DNA of 64,000 nt, from the NCBI GenBank assembly GCA_950106755.1, contig OX467088.1, positions 29,660,401 to 29,724,400 on the forward strand, read 5' to 3'. The position numbers and the translations under genes were made by a program. The stretch comes from Climacium dendroides (lineage: Eukaryota > Streptophyta > Bryopsida > Hypnales > Climaciaceae). The notes under the pieces were generated by a model that was not told where the DNA came from, did not search any database, and saw only the letters and a list, made by a program, of their open reading frames with translations. Numbering within the stretch: position 1 is the stretch's first letter; each line of letters starts with the position of its first letter. Positions 35,816 to 48,466 of the stretch are shown here, piece by piece.

Positions 35816-37102
35816 GTAGCTATCAAACTTAAAAGAACAAAAGAAGCTATCAAACTTAAAAGCACTATGAGAACACTAATCCAGTGGTAGAAACACTATT
35901 TTAGGCAATAAGTAGTGATTTAATGGATTTTCAATAAATCAGTGATGGATGAAGTGATTAGGAGTGTTAGTTAGTTAGGAAGTTGGGATAAAAGTTGAAT
36001 TAGGGTTAGGAGCTCCTTCTTCCTATTTTTTTTCTTGTGTTTTTGAGTGCTTGGTGTGTTTAGAGGAGGAGAGAAGAAAGCAATGATTGCAAGGAGTTAG
36101 ATTAAGAGTGTAAGCAATTAGTCAAATAGGTTTTCACCTTGTGAGGTAAAGACGGGGTGAAAAGTGAAGTTTGGTGAGGTCAAATGGGAGATTGAGAGAG
36201 AACATGAAGAGAAAATTAGGGTTTTAGAATCCTCTTGAAACTGCCCACTTTGAGGAGCGATTGCGGGAGCATGAAGACTCTAATGAAGCTAAATTTTAGA
36301 AGGATGGAGCGCCTTGAAGTCAGCTTCCCAAGAAGTTATTACTTGCCCAAATTGGAGCAAGGACAAGATCTAGGCGACCAATTTTGTGGGAGATGGTGTT
36401 CTGCTACGGCCATGGAAGACTGCCAACTTTGAAGAGCTACAGCGTGCAGATATAGACTTGTATTCCAATGAAATTTGAAGGGGATATGCATTGCAAGTTA
36501 GCTTTCAAACAAGACCAGTCTCACATGATTTGAAGCGAATTTGAGGTGCTAATGGCTGTTTTAGTGAAGGGGTATCTGCTGGTCTTACTACGAGGCTGAA
36601 ATTGAGGTTTTAGTGAACTTTCCTCTACTTGTCATTGTAAAATTGCAATTTTCATTGCGCATGGTTACGGAGAAAAATTGGTAATGCAATGATGAGTAGG
36701 TTGGATGTTTAAAGAATGATTGAAATTGTATGCAAGTCTTATTTTTAAGGCTTAATGAAAATTGAGTGTTTGGGATAGCATGGTGTACTGAAATTGTCAA
36801 TTCAAGCACAATTTGGGTCATTTTAAACCTCTAAGGGCATATTTGAATGCAATTTTGACTTAGGAAGTTCTCCTAAAATGTGAGGAGGGGTGATTTAGTG
36901 AATGAGGTAGATTAGGGCTTGTTTTTTAGGGATTTAGGAGGACTGACTTTCTTTTGCTTAGAGTAAATTAACTAAAAATCTACCAAAATATGAATAGAGT
37001 TCATTGCTTAGAAGTGAATTTAGTTTAGAGGTTCTATACACTCCTCTTTCGACCCGAATTTGTAGACGATTTTTGCCTCACGGTGAAAATCACTCATAAA
37101 AT

Positions 37103-37120
37103 TGGTACGTCTGCCGGGAG
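37103..37120 (+). other. Primer-binding site, tRNA-Asp-like
   Basis: TGGTACGTCTGCCGGGAG. It shares TGG and TGCCGGG with the complement of plant tRNA-Asp 3' ends; several positions differ. It lies 2 kb before gag, after a putative LTR. Confidence 0.5.
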
Positions 37121-37694
37121 CTTGGAGCTTGGAGTTTGGAGTTAGAGCCTATATGTTTTTATTTTTTATTTTTTTCATTTTCATTTCTTTGTTTTATTGC
37201 ACTCATATGGAGTGTTGTGTGGGTGTTATTGCCTTTGTGTGTAGTTCATGTACCCACATTCTTTATTAGACGTTTTTATATCACGATGAGGCTAGAGTTA
37301 TGACCAACAGGACTGTGTATGTCATTTGAAATCGGGTGTGGAGGGAGTGATGCCCCCAAATTCTGAGAGATTGTGTTTGCAGGTTGAACTATACGTTGCC
37401 CGTCTTCCTTTCATCAATCCCTTATTTTGTAGTCCAGCCCTGTGTTGAATGTTTAAAAAAGAATAAAAGGAACCTTGTTTACTATTGTTGGTCGGAAGCC
37501 CAAGGGAAATTGGAAGTGAACGGGTGATGTCGCCCATCTAGAAACCAGCTCGAGGTTTTCTAGGTGGAATATTACTTCCAAGATGTGCACTGAACGGTAA
37601 GGGGTGGACGACTATTGTGTTTACATGTAATACTCCATTAGTTTGTAATTTCCTAACCCACCAAAAAAGGAATTGTCTGGTGTGATATTGGTTG

Positions 37695-38315
37695 CTGTTT
37701 TTTCATTTTTTTTCCTTCAAAAGTCCCTTAGGATCATCTAAATCCTCAAAATCATCCTAGAAAAATTACTTTCCTCTTCTTAGGACTTCCTACCTTAGAA
37801 TTTCAGCAACTTTGTGTGCTGATTTTTCATTCCTCACCCCAAAATAGACTCTTAGAAGTATCCAAATCATCAAAATTATCCAAAAAATTAGTTTCCTCTT
37901 CTTAGGACTTCCACCTGAGAATTTCAACATCTTTGTGTACTGTTTTTTCATTCATGACCCCAAAATAGACTCTTAGAAGTACCCAAATCACCAAAAGTAC
38001 CTGATAAATTAGGCTACCTCCAATTAGAACTCTCTACCTTAGAATTTCAGCACCCTCGTGTGCTGTTTTTTACTTCCTTATCCAAAAATAGGCCCTTGGA
38101 CCCTTGTAAATTGTCAAAAACCACCAAAAAATCAACTTTTCAATAGATAGTAGTCTCCATCTAAGAATTTTAGCAACTCCAAGTGCTGATTTTTTCTTTT
38201 TTAGTCTTAATTAGACCTTTCAAAGTGTGCAAAAAACACAAGATCACCAAAAAATTGACTTTTCCTGATTTCCTCCGTTTAGGAACGTTGAACTAAAAAT
38301 TTTAGCACAATTCAC
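37695..38315 (+). repeat. ~120-bp tandem repeats in retroelement leader
   Basis: About five diverged units. The anchor GAATTTYAGCAMCTTTGTGTGCTG occurs near 37798, 37918, 38042 and 38166, and a weaker one near 38297. Between anchors are CCCCAAAATAGACTCTTAGAAGTA and ATCAAAATTATCCAAAAAATTA-type segments. Confidence 0.75.
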
Positions 38316-39163
38316 GCTAGAATGAGGGGTTGAGATGAAATAGAGGGCACAAGTGACTAAAGTGGGGAATCAAAGTGTCATGGTTTGGTTTTAGGCAAAA
38401 GAAAGCTTGGTGGAAACGAAAGAGCCTTTTAATTCCAAGAATTCTTTTTCCATGTGGAGAAGTGAAAGTATGAGGGTTTGCCCCGACCCAGCATGAGGGT
38501 GTACTCCTTTGTGTTGGTGATCACTTCACTTTTTTGTGCTTACCATGCAAGAGGTCAAGGCTAGCGAAAGGCTCTAGCCTTCAGCCTTCCCACGCCTTTG
38601 GACAGTGAGTTAGCCTTGACTCGGAGGAATTCAGTAAATGATTAGGTATGGGACAAGGCTACCATTTCCTCCTTCACTTGTATGGGCACATGGTATGAAT
38701 TGCTTGGATTGGAGGACCTTTGAGTCCATGGAACTATTTGGTGTCTAATTGTCAAATTATGACCCTTACATAGCCTAATTTAGTTGCCTTGTGAGTCTAG
38801 GTATTTCACATGTTAGGATCGAGATGTTCACTTTGAGCAGAAAATAATGCTATTTAGTCTTCCAAAGTTTTTTCTTGTCAAACCGGCAAAAATATGGAAC
38901 TATGGGAATGAGTGAGTAGAATATGTGCTAGTAATATATATAGGACATGATTCTCTTCCGTGGAGGTGGAAGGGCTATTGCAACCTTGAAACTATGAGAG
39001 GAATGGCCAATTAGAATTGAAGTAGGTATTCATGTACCTCATTAGAACTTTTTTATCTCAAAGATGGAAGAATTGGTTAGCTATAGTTAGAATGGAGCTT
39101 TGTCACCAAACTTGGAGGTAGCAAAAATTGCACCCCAAGGATGACACGTGGAGTACACCCTCA

Positions 39164-41090
39164 ATGGTGACTACCCGATCAAAGTCCTATGGCCGCCAAT
39201 CATCCACTTTTGGAGAGGAAAGAACTAGTAGAGGTAGAGGGAGACCACCAACACTGCCACCAATCATAGAACCCCAATTGGTAGAAGCACTTCGAGTAGA
39301 AGAACCACTAGTGATTAAAGGATCACAACCGGTAGTAGAAAGACTTGGAGACAACAATTTCATTCTTGCCATACAAGTAAAAGATAGTTCAGATAGGATA
39401 GAGGAGGTGGAGTCACCTCCCCCCATGGTGGACTTAGATCCGGCGGATGCCATGATGGCACCCCGGGGATTGCTGATAGTTATACCCCAAGGTATGGCAT
39501 CTTGGGCTATGCCTACATATCTCCCAAAAAATTTAGAATTGGCCCATGAGGACCCCTCGGGACACATTGAGCGGTACATCAAAACCCTCATGACCAATGT
39601 GATCCCTGAGGAGACCTATAGATTGGTATGGTTTTCAACCACACTTGAAGGGCAAGCATACGAGTGGTACTGATCGCATGCCCCAAACACTTTTGTCACA
39701 TGGCCGGATTTACAAATGGCTTTCCTACGTCAATTTCGTCCGAAGACTGGACAACAAAGTGCCTTGGTAGCTTTCATGGGAATGTGCCAAGGCCCAACCG
39801 AAGAAATCTCGGTTTACATTCACCGTTTTAACACGATGATCATTTGGTTTGTAAGAAACCATCTCATCGACGAAACCATTAGGTTCTATTTCATCCAAGG
39901 GTTCAACCAACAAACCACCATGAAGGAGTTTCTAAACATGAGTCTCTGAACTTTAGTTGAGGCCCAAGTAGTGGCCCAACATGTAGAGCAGATTGAAAAA
40001 GAGAATGTTAGAATGTGGAACTGGATTGTGACATCGGTACCAGCCTTTATTCCCACACATCATGTGCCTTCTACTTCTAGGGAGCCTCTACAAGGACATC
40101 CATATCCACTCATTGCAGCACACGTGACTCCGGTAGATTCTAAGCCACCAACCCCTCCACTCCCATGGCAACTGCCATTGAAATCTTCCCGGTTTACGGA
40201 ATTGGAAGCTAAATTTCAAAAGGCCAATGATGATCTCAAAGAAGACGTCATGAAGTCTATTAAGGGCCTTGGAGATCAAATTGCCATGGCCATTGGTGCA
40301 AAATCAGCCTATGTGCAACCCCCTCTAAACGAGACTAGCAACTTCCCCACCAATATTTGGTGTCAAAATTGCAACCAATATGGTCATAGTGACCAATTTT
40401 ATCCATGTTCAAGAAATCATGGACCATATGTACCTCCCCAACCCCATCCACATCCACCTATTCAATCAGGAGGTGGTCAATCCCAATCAAAGGGTGTTCC
40501 ATGCCCTACTTGTGGTTGAACTCATCTTCTAGGTCCCGGAATTTGTTGGATAGAAACTGGGGTAGTTTGTGGGAGTTGTGGAGGCAACCATCCCACCGAT
40601 AAATGTAGGAGGCCTCTGAAAGTGCCCGGATCGAACACAAACACTGTCCAAAAACCTTCCTCTAATCTATTTTACAATGGGGTACCTCAAGGGGCTCAAA
40701 GATACTACGTGAACCACCAACCAATGCAATGGTATCCCCAATATGGAGCACCACCAATTGCATCTCAACTGGTACCACCATCCCCTTATCCTCCACCGAT
40801 ACAACCGGTGGCACCACCACCACACCCATTACAACCGCCGGATGGTCACCGGGCTTTAAATCTAGGTTGAAGCGGTATGAGTTCCCAATATTACATAGGG
40901 ACTCAACCAATTTATTCCCCTACACCTTCGATATCATGACCTTCTATCTATCCCCCTCCAGGAATTTTGCTAGATGCTTGGAATGAGGGAGTAGTTTATC
41001 CTGGGGGAATCCAACCACTGGGTCCTCCACCTCTTTCTAACCTGGGTGCTACGACAATCCAAACCACCTATCTTATTATCCATAAGAATT
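39164..41090 (+). pseudogene. gag (retrotransposon capsid), broken
   Basis: One frame starts with MVTTRSKSYG and carries a Retrotrans_gag-type core (GHIERYIKTLM, LVWFSTTLEGQAYEWY, FLRQFRPKTGQQ) and a CCHC-like knuckle (CQNCNQYGHSDQFYPC, with C replacing the expected Gly/His spacing). A second knuckle-like stretch (CGSCGGNHPTDKC) and a Pro/Gln-rich tail follow. In-frame TGA codons interrupt it at 39671, 39947, 40517, 40868 and about 40936. A frameshift near 41090 separates it from protease. It cannot make an intact capsid protein. Confidence 0.8.
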
Positions 41091-41136
41091 AGGATACCAC
41101 CAAGGCATCTATTAGCCAAAAGGTTAGAAACATAGT

Positions 41137-42510
41137 ATGGTGGTTATGACACGTCAACAACGTCTAACCAACCCTCCTTTAAAGCCAATCTTTGAAGGAA
41201 GTAGTAATTCGGAAGAAGAACTAGACATCCAAGTCACAAGGGAGTTTTTGAAAAAACAAACCTATGAAAACCTTTGTAAGCCTCCGCTAGACGATCCAAC
41301 TATAGAGGATGTACCCTTTGATGAACCTTTGAGTGATGAGGAAGAGGATCTCTACTGATTTGTAGAGAATATGAACATTAGCAACCAACATAATGTGGTG
41401 CCAAAAGATCCTTCTTCTCGGGCTCTTAATGTGACGGAGAGATATGACCTATGGTTTGATCTATGCAACCTCTGCGCTAACATTTCCATAGCACAACTCA
41501 TCCAAGTGGCTCCTTCTTTGAGAAAGGAATTCAAGGAAGGAGCTACCGTACCTTGAAAAGCCCCAAAAAATATGATGACCGCTAGGATCTATTCTAGTGC
41601 CTTGATGGATGATGGGGCATTAGAAATTGATGTGTCTATTTTAGACAAAATCATTCCAAGGACTTTAATAGATGGCGGAAGTGGCATCAACATCATGCCA
41701 CTTTCTACCATAGAGGCTCTAAGGTTAAAGGTCACCAATCCATCATCTTATATGGTGAATGTGGCCAATCAACGCCTCGTCACCCCTCTTGGTCGAATTG
41801 TGAATTGCCAAGTAGAGGTTGGAGGAGAAGTTTATACCTTAACCTTCTATGTGTTGAGGTTGATGACCAACAAGACCGCCTCTCCTCTTCTTTTAGGTCG
41901 AGATTGGTTGAGGAGGGCCAATGCTTTCAAACAATGATCCATTGGCAAATCCACCCTAGCATTTGGTCCATTGGATAACCGGACCAAGATCACCATTGGA
42001 TCCCACTATACCCCTACAGATTCACCGAATAGGACAAAACGTAGAGTTGCAACAGACTCGTGCATTGAGAATGTGGGAGTGGTGCATCTCAGGTTGAATC
42101 TGGGAAAAAATCCCATCGATTTAGGACCCATTTGAAACTTAGGCCCTGGTCTTTATGATTGGGAGGATGTTGGGGAATTTGCTGCATGGCTTCAGGAACA
42201 TCCCAAGGACCCCGAGATCCCAAAGGCCCAAGCGGTCAATTTCACTACCACCACAAGTGTGGTGAATGAGTCACCAAATCCCTATTCCGGTTTCGAGACA
42301 TTCTTAGATGCCGTAGAGTATGAGGTTATGTATAACCTTGAGCTAAATAGTATACTACTCCATGGTATGAAGGGACTAGTGGACGAGGAAGATATTCTTC
42401 CACTACCCCTCCATGTCCGGAAAGTCTCCGCAAATTTGGAGGAAGGGACTGATTTTCACATTATCTCAAAGTGCCTTGTAGACAATAGCCAAATGCACGG
42501 GGGTAGTTAA
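41137..42510 (+). pseudogene. Retroviral-type aspartic protease region, broken
   Basis: The frame is shifted relative to gag. The catalytic segment reads LIDGGSGINIMPLSTIEAL (around 41668-41725), the D-G-G-S-G variant common in plant gypsy proteases. YTLTFYVL and SPLLLGRDWL follow, typical of the C-terminal half. TGA codons at 41356, 41554, 41935 and 42133 interrupt it. After 42136 the frame continues (GLYDWEDVGEFAAWL) to a TAA at 42508. Confidence 0.8.
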
Positions 42511-42785
42511 AAAAACCCAACATACCTTTGCATAGCCTTACCAGTATCACAAAGGCAATTCACTAGAAAGAATCCAACACCCCATACCACACTATGGGAT
42601 GATGGAGGCTTATCCAAAGGACCCATCTTAGTAGCAACAATAGATGGAACTTAGTCTCCTACACCTACAACCAGTTAGGGCAAGGTTTACCATGTGTGAC
42701 CTTGTAGCCCAACAGAAAGGCATCTTGTCTATGCGCTTTGAGACTCTAAGTCCGTAGCATTCTCACGAATGCCCCGCAAATGGTC

Positions 42786-43290
42786 AACACATTGCCACAA
42801 TCAAAACTAAAATAATAGTAATTTTCTAATTTTTTTAATTCATAAAAACTTCAAAATTCAATAACTTTCACACCATACATCCAAATGCTACAAAACCAAA
42901 GCCAACGCACCCTTCCTTGCCAAGGGCTTTCCGACGGTCTCAAACACACAACTAGAGGATGCACAGTCCAAGAGATCTCAACGTGACAAACAAACAAAAC
43001 AAAACAAACAGCTAGATTTAAGGTATAGACTAGTGTGTCATGTATCGTTACCACAGTCAAAACAAAAGTAAAACTAATTTTTTAATTTTTTAAGAACCAA
43101 AAACAACTAAAAAAATGCATAACTTTCTTATTGTGAGTCGAAATGCCACAAAACCAAGCCAATGCACCCCTCCTTGCTGAGGGCTTTCTGACGGTATTAA
43201 ACACACGACCAAGGGACATACGGTCCGGGAGATCTCAATGTGACAAACAAACAAACAAAACAAAATAAAACAACGTGATTTAATGTGTCG
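42786..43290 (+). repeat. Repeat U, copies 1 and 2 in tandem
   Basis: Two head-to-tail units, about 255 and 250 bp. Each runs from CACARTCAAAACW through GGGCTTTCYGACGGT to TGTGACAAACAAACAAAACAAA. The link between them, TATAGACTAGTGTGTCATGT, recurs before copy 3 at 46858. They sit between the gypsy remnant and the gene at 44022. Confidence 0.85.
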
Positions 43291-44021
43291 CAACCTAAAT
43301 TTTTGATTTTTTCTCTCTATCGTATTTTGAAACACACAATCCGGAAAAGTATACCCGAATTGGTACAGAAAGAAAGGAAAAGCTAAAAGTTAGGAAGACT
43401 ATAGAAGTAAGCCCTGAATGAACCGGAATATGGAGCGGAACGGATATCGGAAACAAATCCGGTCTAAACCCATGACCGGAGGAACGGATCCGGGATCTGC
43501 GCCCGGAAAATCGAAAAAAAGTAATGATTAGGTTTCCAAGGTACAAAAGAGACTGCTTTTAGGGTTTGGGTTGTCATTTGCACCTGGGAGCGCTCGCGTA
43601 CCTACTACGCTCTCAATGATTGCTGTCTGTGAGAGTGCGCGAGTGTGTTGTGAATTTCTGGGTTTTGTAAGAGTGATTACTGTCTGTGAGTGTGTAGGCT
43701 TTTGTAAATCTGTTTCTTCTACGCAAGTGATTGAGTAAGGAGAAGAGTTGATTGCAAGCGGCTAATTGAGGACAAGTGAGCGCTGCAAGAATCTGCGTGA
43801 AGATTGGCATAGAAGATAGCTCGGTTGAGGCCGAGGAGTGAATTGTGAGGAAACGGGACGTGCAGCTAGGAGAGAAGTGAGGTAGTGATTTGGAGAGGAG
43901 ACGGATGCCATAGTTAAAGCGCGGTAGAAATCAGGGCCAGACGAGTGCACACAAAATAGATATAAGGGTGAAAAAAGTGGTGCCTTTAGAGCCCAGTAAT
44001 GAGCGGAAGAGAGTGGAGTTA
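43291..44021. other. Leader of the 44022 gene
   Basis: GC-richer sequence with frequent CCGGA motifs; CCGGA-rich text also flanks the other side (45.7-46.6 kb). Minus-strand ORFs at 43295, 43613 and 43762 have no family features. It is probably the untranslated leader or LTR-like part of the same element. Confidence 0.4.
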
Positions 44022-45668
44022 ATGGAAGATCTCTCCGCCATGGGATGCGCGGGTTTCTTTGGAAAACCTTGGGGCTTCCGGAGTGAAGCCATAGTTAAGG
44101 AGCTCATAGAAGGAGCCCCTAACCAGTTTGATAACTCCCTTCGACCGGCTCCGCCCATGTGGACGCGGGAGATTTGGAGGAGAGTTTACGACTTTGAGGA
44201 AGGCAGTACAGCACAGGCCAACCGGAAGGGAGACTTTGTGCACAGAAAGTTCAGGGGAGCGGCCAACCCCAAAGACGGATTCGCTATCGAAGATTGTGTT
44301 AACGCGCGACACCGGCGGCTGCTCGAATTTCTAGTATCCATCCTACATCCAGAAAAACCTACCCGAGTGACCTCCACGATCGGAAATGCTATCTTTGGGA
44401 CCCTGAGAGGAGAGAAGAAGATGGATTGGGCAGGTTACATTCACACGCTGGTGAATGTCCTGGTCTCAAATGTGGGAAAGAGTAGGGCTACTCCGGTATG
44501 CCCCTACCTTTTCCACTTGTATAAGGACCAGAGTCTCCTAACTTCGGAGGAGAACAAGGAATGGAGAGCTCAGATGGCTCTCCGGATGTGCGGAGGATCG
44601 GATGAAGAATCCGAGACAGAACCGGATAGTCCGGAACCGGAGGGTGAAAACCCTAAAAAGAGGGCATCGGAAGAGGAAGAAGAAGAGAAGGAAGAGGAAG
44701 ACCCTCTCAACTGAAGGAGAACCAAGCGGACGCCCAGTTTGAGGGGCTCTCCTTCAGTACCTCGCAGGGACAAAGGACCGGAACTGGTGGAAAGAATGGA
44801 GCCGGTCGTCCCAAAGAAGCAGGAGCTAGTGGAGGTGGTCAAGTGGAGACCTACTCCAGTGTCTCAGATGACGGACCTAACAGGTCCGTATAACGACCTA
44901 ATCCAGATTCTCAATGCAGTGAGAGCGGATTGGGAGATCAAGACCACTACGCTTCGTGAAGTGGCGAACTTGGTGGGAAGTACTCCAACTAGTGTGCTAC
45001 CGGAAGCCGTGACGAACTGCATCAGCAACCCTGATGATGTTCGGGAATTAGAAGAAAGGTTGCTGAAGCAGAACATCAATCAGTGGGAGACGGATGAGCA
45101 GGTGATCCGGTTGCAAGGGGAGATCCAAGCTTTCCGGAAGGACTTGGATGCTAGTCGCAATCACATGAAGGCTGCAATGTCCCTGCAAGCGGAAACTAGG
45201 GCAGCAATCGACCGGATGACAACAGTAGTAGGGGCATCCAGTGACGTCATGGCAAAGGCCAAGCTCTTTGATGAGGGAATGCACAAGGATCAGAAACCTT
45301 TTGGTACCTGCATTGCTCGCATCCTAGCTGACTTTGACGGAGAGGTGGAGGAGACTATGAAGGAATTTCGGAAGGACGCTAAAGGGTTGGAGGACAACAT
45401 CCGGAAATTCCAAAGTGGATTGGTCTCTCTATCCGAGATTTCGATCCCGGATGAGTTCGATGAGGTGGAAATCCTGAATGGGAAGTTTGAGACTTCAATC
45501 TCTAAGGAGAAGGAGAGAGGAAAAACTTCCACTTCAGTGGCTCCACGGACGATGATAGGGGTGACTTCCCCTGTAGAACCGGAACAAGTTCCGGAAGGAG
45601 GGGATAAGAGTAGAAATTTGAGTGAACTCTCTGCTATAGCTACTCCAGATAGTGGTGGACCCCCTTAG
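44022..45668 (+). pseudogene. Gag-like or captured plant protein, one in-frame TGA
   Basis: A 549-codon frame from ATG 44022 to TAG 45668 is interrupted only by TGA at 44712-44714. The first part has GFFGKPWGFRSEAIVKEL, a Trp/Arg-rich middle and an acidic Glu tail. It recalls the uncharacterised plant-transposon domain proteins found in plant genomes (weak impression). The second part is largely helical with heptad-like Leu/Glu/Lys runs (RELEERLLKQNINQWETDEQ). There is no zinc knuckle, protease or polymerase. Base and codon use are GC-richer than the surroundings, and repeat U copies flank it at 43290 and 46870. It may be the gag of a non-autonomous LTR element or a captured host gene. Confidence 0.5.
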
Positions 45669-46869
45669 GATGAGTAGGTAGTTAGGAGTTTAGAGTTAGG
45701 AAATTTTGTTAGATCGGACTTTATCTTGGAAAGATAGGAAAAGTTCAGATCCAAAAATCTCAGCCGGATCAGTGCCGGATTTCCGGGAACACTTTTGTGT
45801 AAATTCTGTATATAATTTGAGTCTTAAGACTGAGACGAGGAGTTCTTCTTCTTGCATATACTGTCTCCTTTGTATTTTCTATTGTTTTCTCTGTCTTCCC
45901 AAGGATTGGCCGAGGGAGGGAGGGAGAGATTGAGTATAGATGAGCAGATTGTGAGAGGAATTTCTCCCCTTGGTGTCTTCTTGTGATTGCACGTGTATGT
46001 GGATAGGTTGTAAGTGTTGGGAGTGAGTTAAAGACACCGCAGTAGGTTTAGAGTTCATTATTCCGGGTGAGATAGCCAATACTAGGCTAGGTAGTAAAAG
46101 AGAGGATTCTCAAACTACGCTAGAGCTACCAGGTGGGATGTTTGGGTTAGTCTCCGAACACTTGAGAGGTCTCGCCATTTGAAGAAGTAAACGGAAGAGC
46201 TCTAGATTATACTGATACGGGCGGACACACTTGTAGCCACCTTAGTTTTGCACGGATCTGAAGAGACAGTAAGGTCATTGTAGTTGGTGAAGATCGTACG
46301 GGGGATTTTTGTGTGACCTACAGACTGAGAATATTCCTAGTTTACTGTAAAAGATCAAACCGGATCTTGTTAGAATAGAAGGATAGATTAGCTGAGTGAA
46401 TCTTCCGTCACTATAAAGACCAGAAGGAGAGGAGGGCCTACCTCTCTAAGAACAAGTGGCAGACCCCTCTGAAGTACCAACAGAGGTTAAGCGAAACCGG
46501 AATAGAAACCGAGGAAAATAAATTTCTCGGATGAAGTGATAAAGATCTGGTCGGGAGTGTGAGTTCCGGTTGGGTTCTTGTTGGTTGTGTAAATAGATTT
46601 TGATTCGGATCGGGTAGTAGCTTAGACCGGATCAGCCTACAACCAGTAATAAAAAAGAATTGTCCGGTATTTGGGGAAAAGGGTAAACAATGAGAAAGAA
46701 GAGTATTTGAATTGAGAATTTTCCTCAAACCACCTAGTAACATGAAACACTTCACAGAGTCTCTTGGGTTTGATCTTTAGAGTCACTTTGTTATGCTTTA
46801 AAGAGGTTTTTGTGAACATAATAGGGAATTTCACTTACCCTGTACTGCGACATAATGTATAGACTAGTG
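45669..46869. other. 3' flank of the 44022 gene, CCGGA-rich
   Basis: No gene. It includes TCTGTATATAATTTGAGTCT followed by a pyrimidine-rich stretch at 45780-45900, which looks like an LTR or terminator-type region. GAACCGGA and ACCGGATC words are frequent. ORF 46438-46755 (-) has no recognisable features. Confidence 0.35.
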
Positions 46870-47275
46870 GCTTGTACCATTGCCACAATCAAAACAAAAG
46901 TAAAACTAATTTTCCAATTTTTTAGAACAAAAAACAACTCAAAAATGCATAACTTTCTCACCATGAGTCAAAATGCAACGAAATAAAGCTCGTGCACCCC
47001 TCCTCACCAAGAGCTTTCTATTAGTACCAAGATTGTGACCAAAATATAAGCAAAAGTAATTTTTTGATTTTTTATATCCAAAAAGTACTTAAAAATTCAA
47101 TAACTTTCACACTGTATGTCCAAACGCCACGAAACCAAGCCGGTGCACCCCTCCTTGCCAAGGGCTTTCCGATGGTACCAAGCACGCGACTAGGGGACGT
47201 ACCGTCCAGGAGATTTCAATGTGACAAACAAACAAAACAAAACAAAACAAAACAACTTGATTTGATGTATAGATA
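46870..47275 (+). repeat. Repeat U, copies 3 (short) and 4 in tandem
   Basis: Copy 3 (about 46870-47036) lacks the CAAACAAAACAAA tail; copy 4 (47037-47275) has it. Cores are at 46988-47028 and 47140-47180. Confidence 0.85.
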
Positions 47276-47371
47276 CTTTATCCAAAGACTAGAATTCATG
47301 ACACATACAATTGATTCAACTAATCCAAAAAAATTAAATTATAATTTTCAATATCTATACCTTAAGTTTGG

Positions 47372-47645
47372 CTGTTTGTTTTGTTTTGTTTGTTTGTCAT
47401 GTTGAGATTTCTTAAACCATGTGTCCCCCGATTGTGTTTTTGGTACCGTCGGAAAGCCCTTAGTAAGAAGGGGTGCATCGGCTTGGTTTTATTGATGTTT
47501 GGATGTACAGTTGAAAGTTATTGAATTTTGAAGTTTTATGGATTAAAAAATTTGAAAATTACTTTTACTTATATTTTGATCACAAAAATTAGAAAATGAC
47601 TTTTATTTTGTTTTGACCATGACAATGGCACAGGATACACTACTA
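47372..47645 (-). repeat. Repeat U, copy 5, inverted
   Basis: Reverse-complement copy. It reads GTTTGTTTTGTTTTGTTTG, then GGTACCGTCGGAAAGCCCTT, then GCATCGGCTTGG. With copy 4 it forms a ~230-bp-arm inverted repeat around a ~100-bp centre that has no ORF. Confidence 0.85.
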
Positions 47646-48466
47646 ATCATGAAGTTTGAAATTGCCAAAAGATACACTAACTTTCATAAAATTGATAGTT
47701 TTATAATGTTATCAAAATCCACAAGAACAAGCTCTTCAATAGGTTGAATTCATTATCTATGTGATGAACTCTAGTTTAAAATGTGAATTACCTGAGGGGT
47801 GAAGTTCTAATCCAAAGAGATGACACTAAGAAGAGTCATTTGACAATTGACACCTTGACTCTTGAATTTGTATTGTGTTTTGAAATACTAGGATGGTTGA
47901 TTTTTTTAAAATTTGAGACTTTAGAAGAATGATGTGCTGTAAATGAATGGCAAATTTTTTTTGCCTCTAAATATAAAATCTGGTACATGCTAATAATAGA
48001 AGTATTTTTGCCTCTTTTTTTAGTCTTTATACAAAATATTGCAAAAATAACTTTTGAAAAAATTGACATCTATTTTTATTAGCATTGATTTACACAAAAC
48101 TACCTTACAAATACAATATGTATAAATTGCATTTTTCTCAAAATATAAGAGTGCATTCACTACACACAAAATGAAATTGGAACTAGAATGAAATAAAATC
48201 CCAATACTTACCCTAGACTATATTTGATATGGTAGATCTAACTCCAACTTTTTCCTCAATGAGAAAACACTAGATATTATTATTTACTACAAATAATAAA
48301 TTTTGAGGAATTTGAATCCATATTCAAAATTAAGGACCTCAAATGAATATAGAAAAGTTGTGAAATCCTAAATTAACTACTCATGAGGGCAAATTTTAAC
48401 ATTTATACACCTTGGTATAAAATTCAAAATTTTTACATCTTAGATCCAATAAGACCAGGTGTAGGT

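Larger units (their letters stand above)
35850..42780 (+). mobile_element. Decayed Ty3/gypsy LTR retrotransposon (leader, gag, protease)
   Basis: A primer-binding-like site TGGTACGTCTGCCGGGAG (37103-37120) resembles the tRNA-Asp-complementary TGGCGCCGTTGCCGGGGA of Athila/Tat-type elements, with mismatches. A degenerate tandem-repeat leader follows, then gag (39164 onward) and an aspartic protease domain up to 42510. No reverse transcriptase, RNase H, integrase or 3' LTR is seen before repeat U begins, so the element is truncated. The 5' LTR should end near 37100, but its start is not identifiable without a second copy. Repeat U copies border both sides. Confidence 0.75.

Noticed and set aside
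39671..44714. UGA reassigned to a sense codon in these elements
   Set aside because: The host genes use standard code with UGA as stop (carrier ends in TGA); CpG decay explains the pattern more simply.
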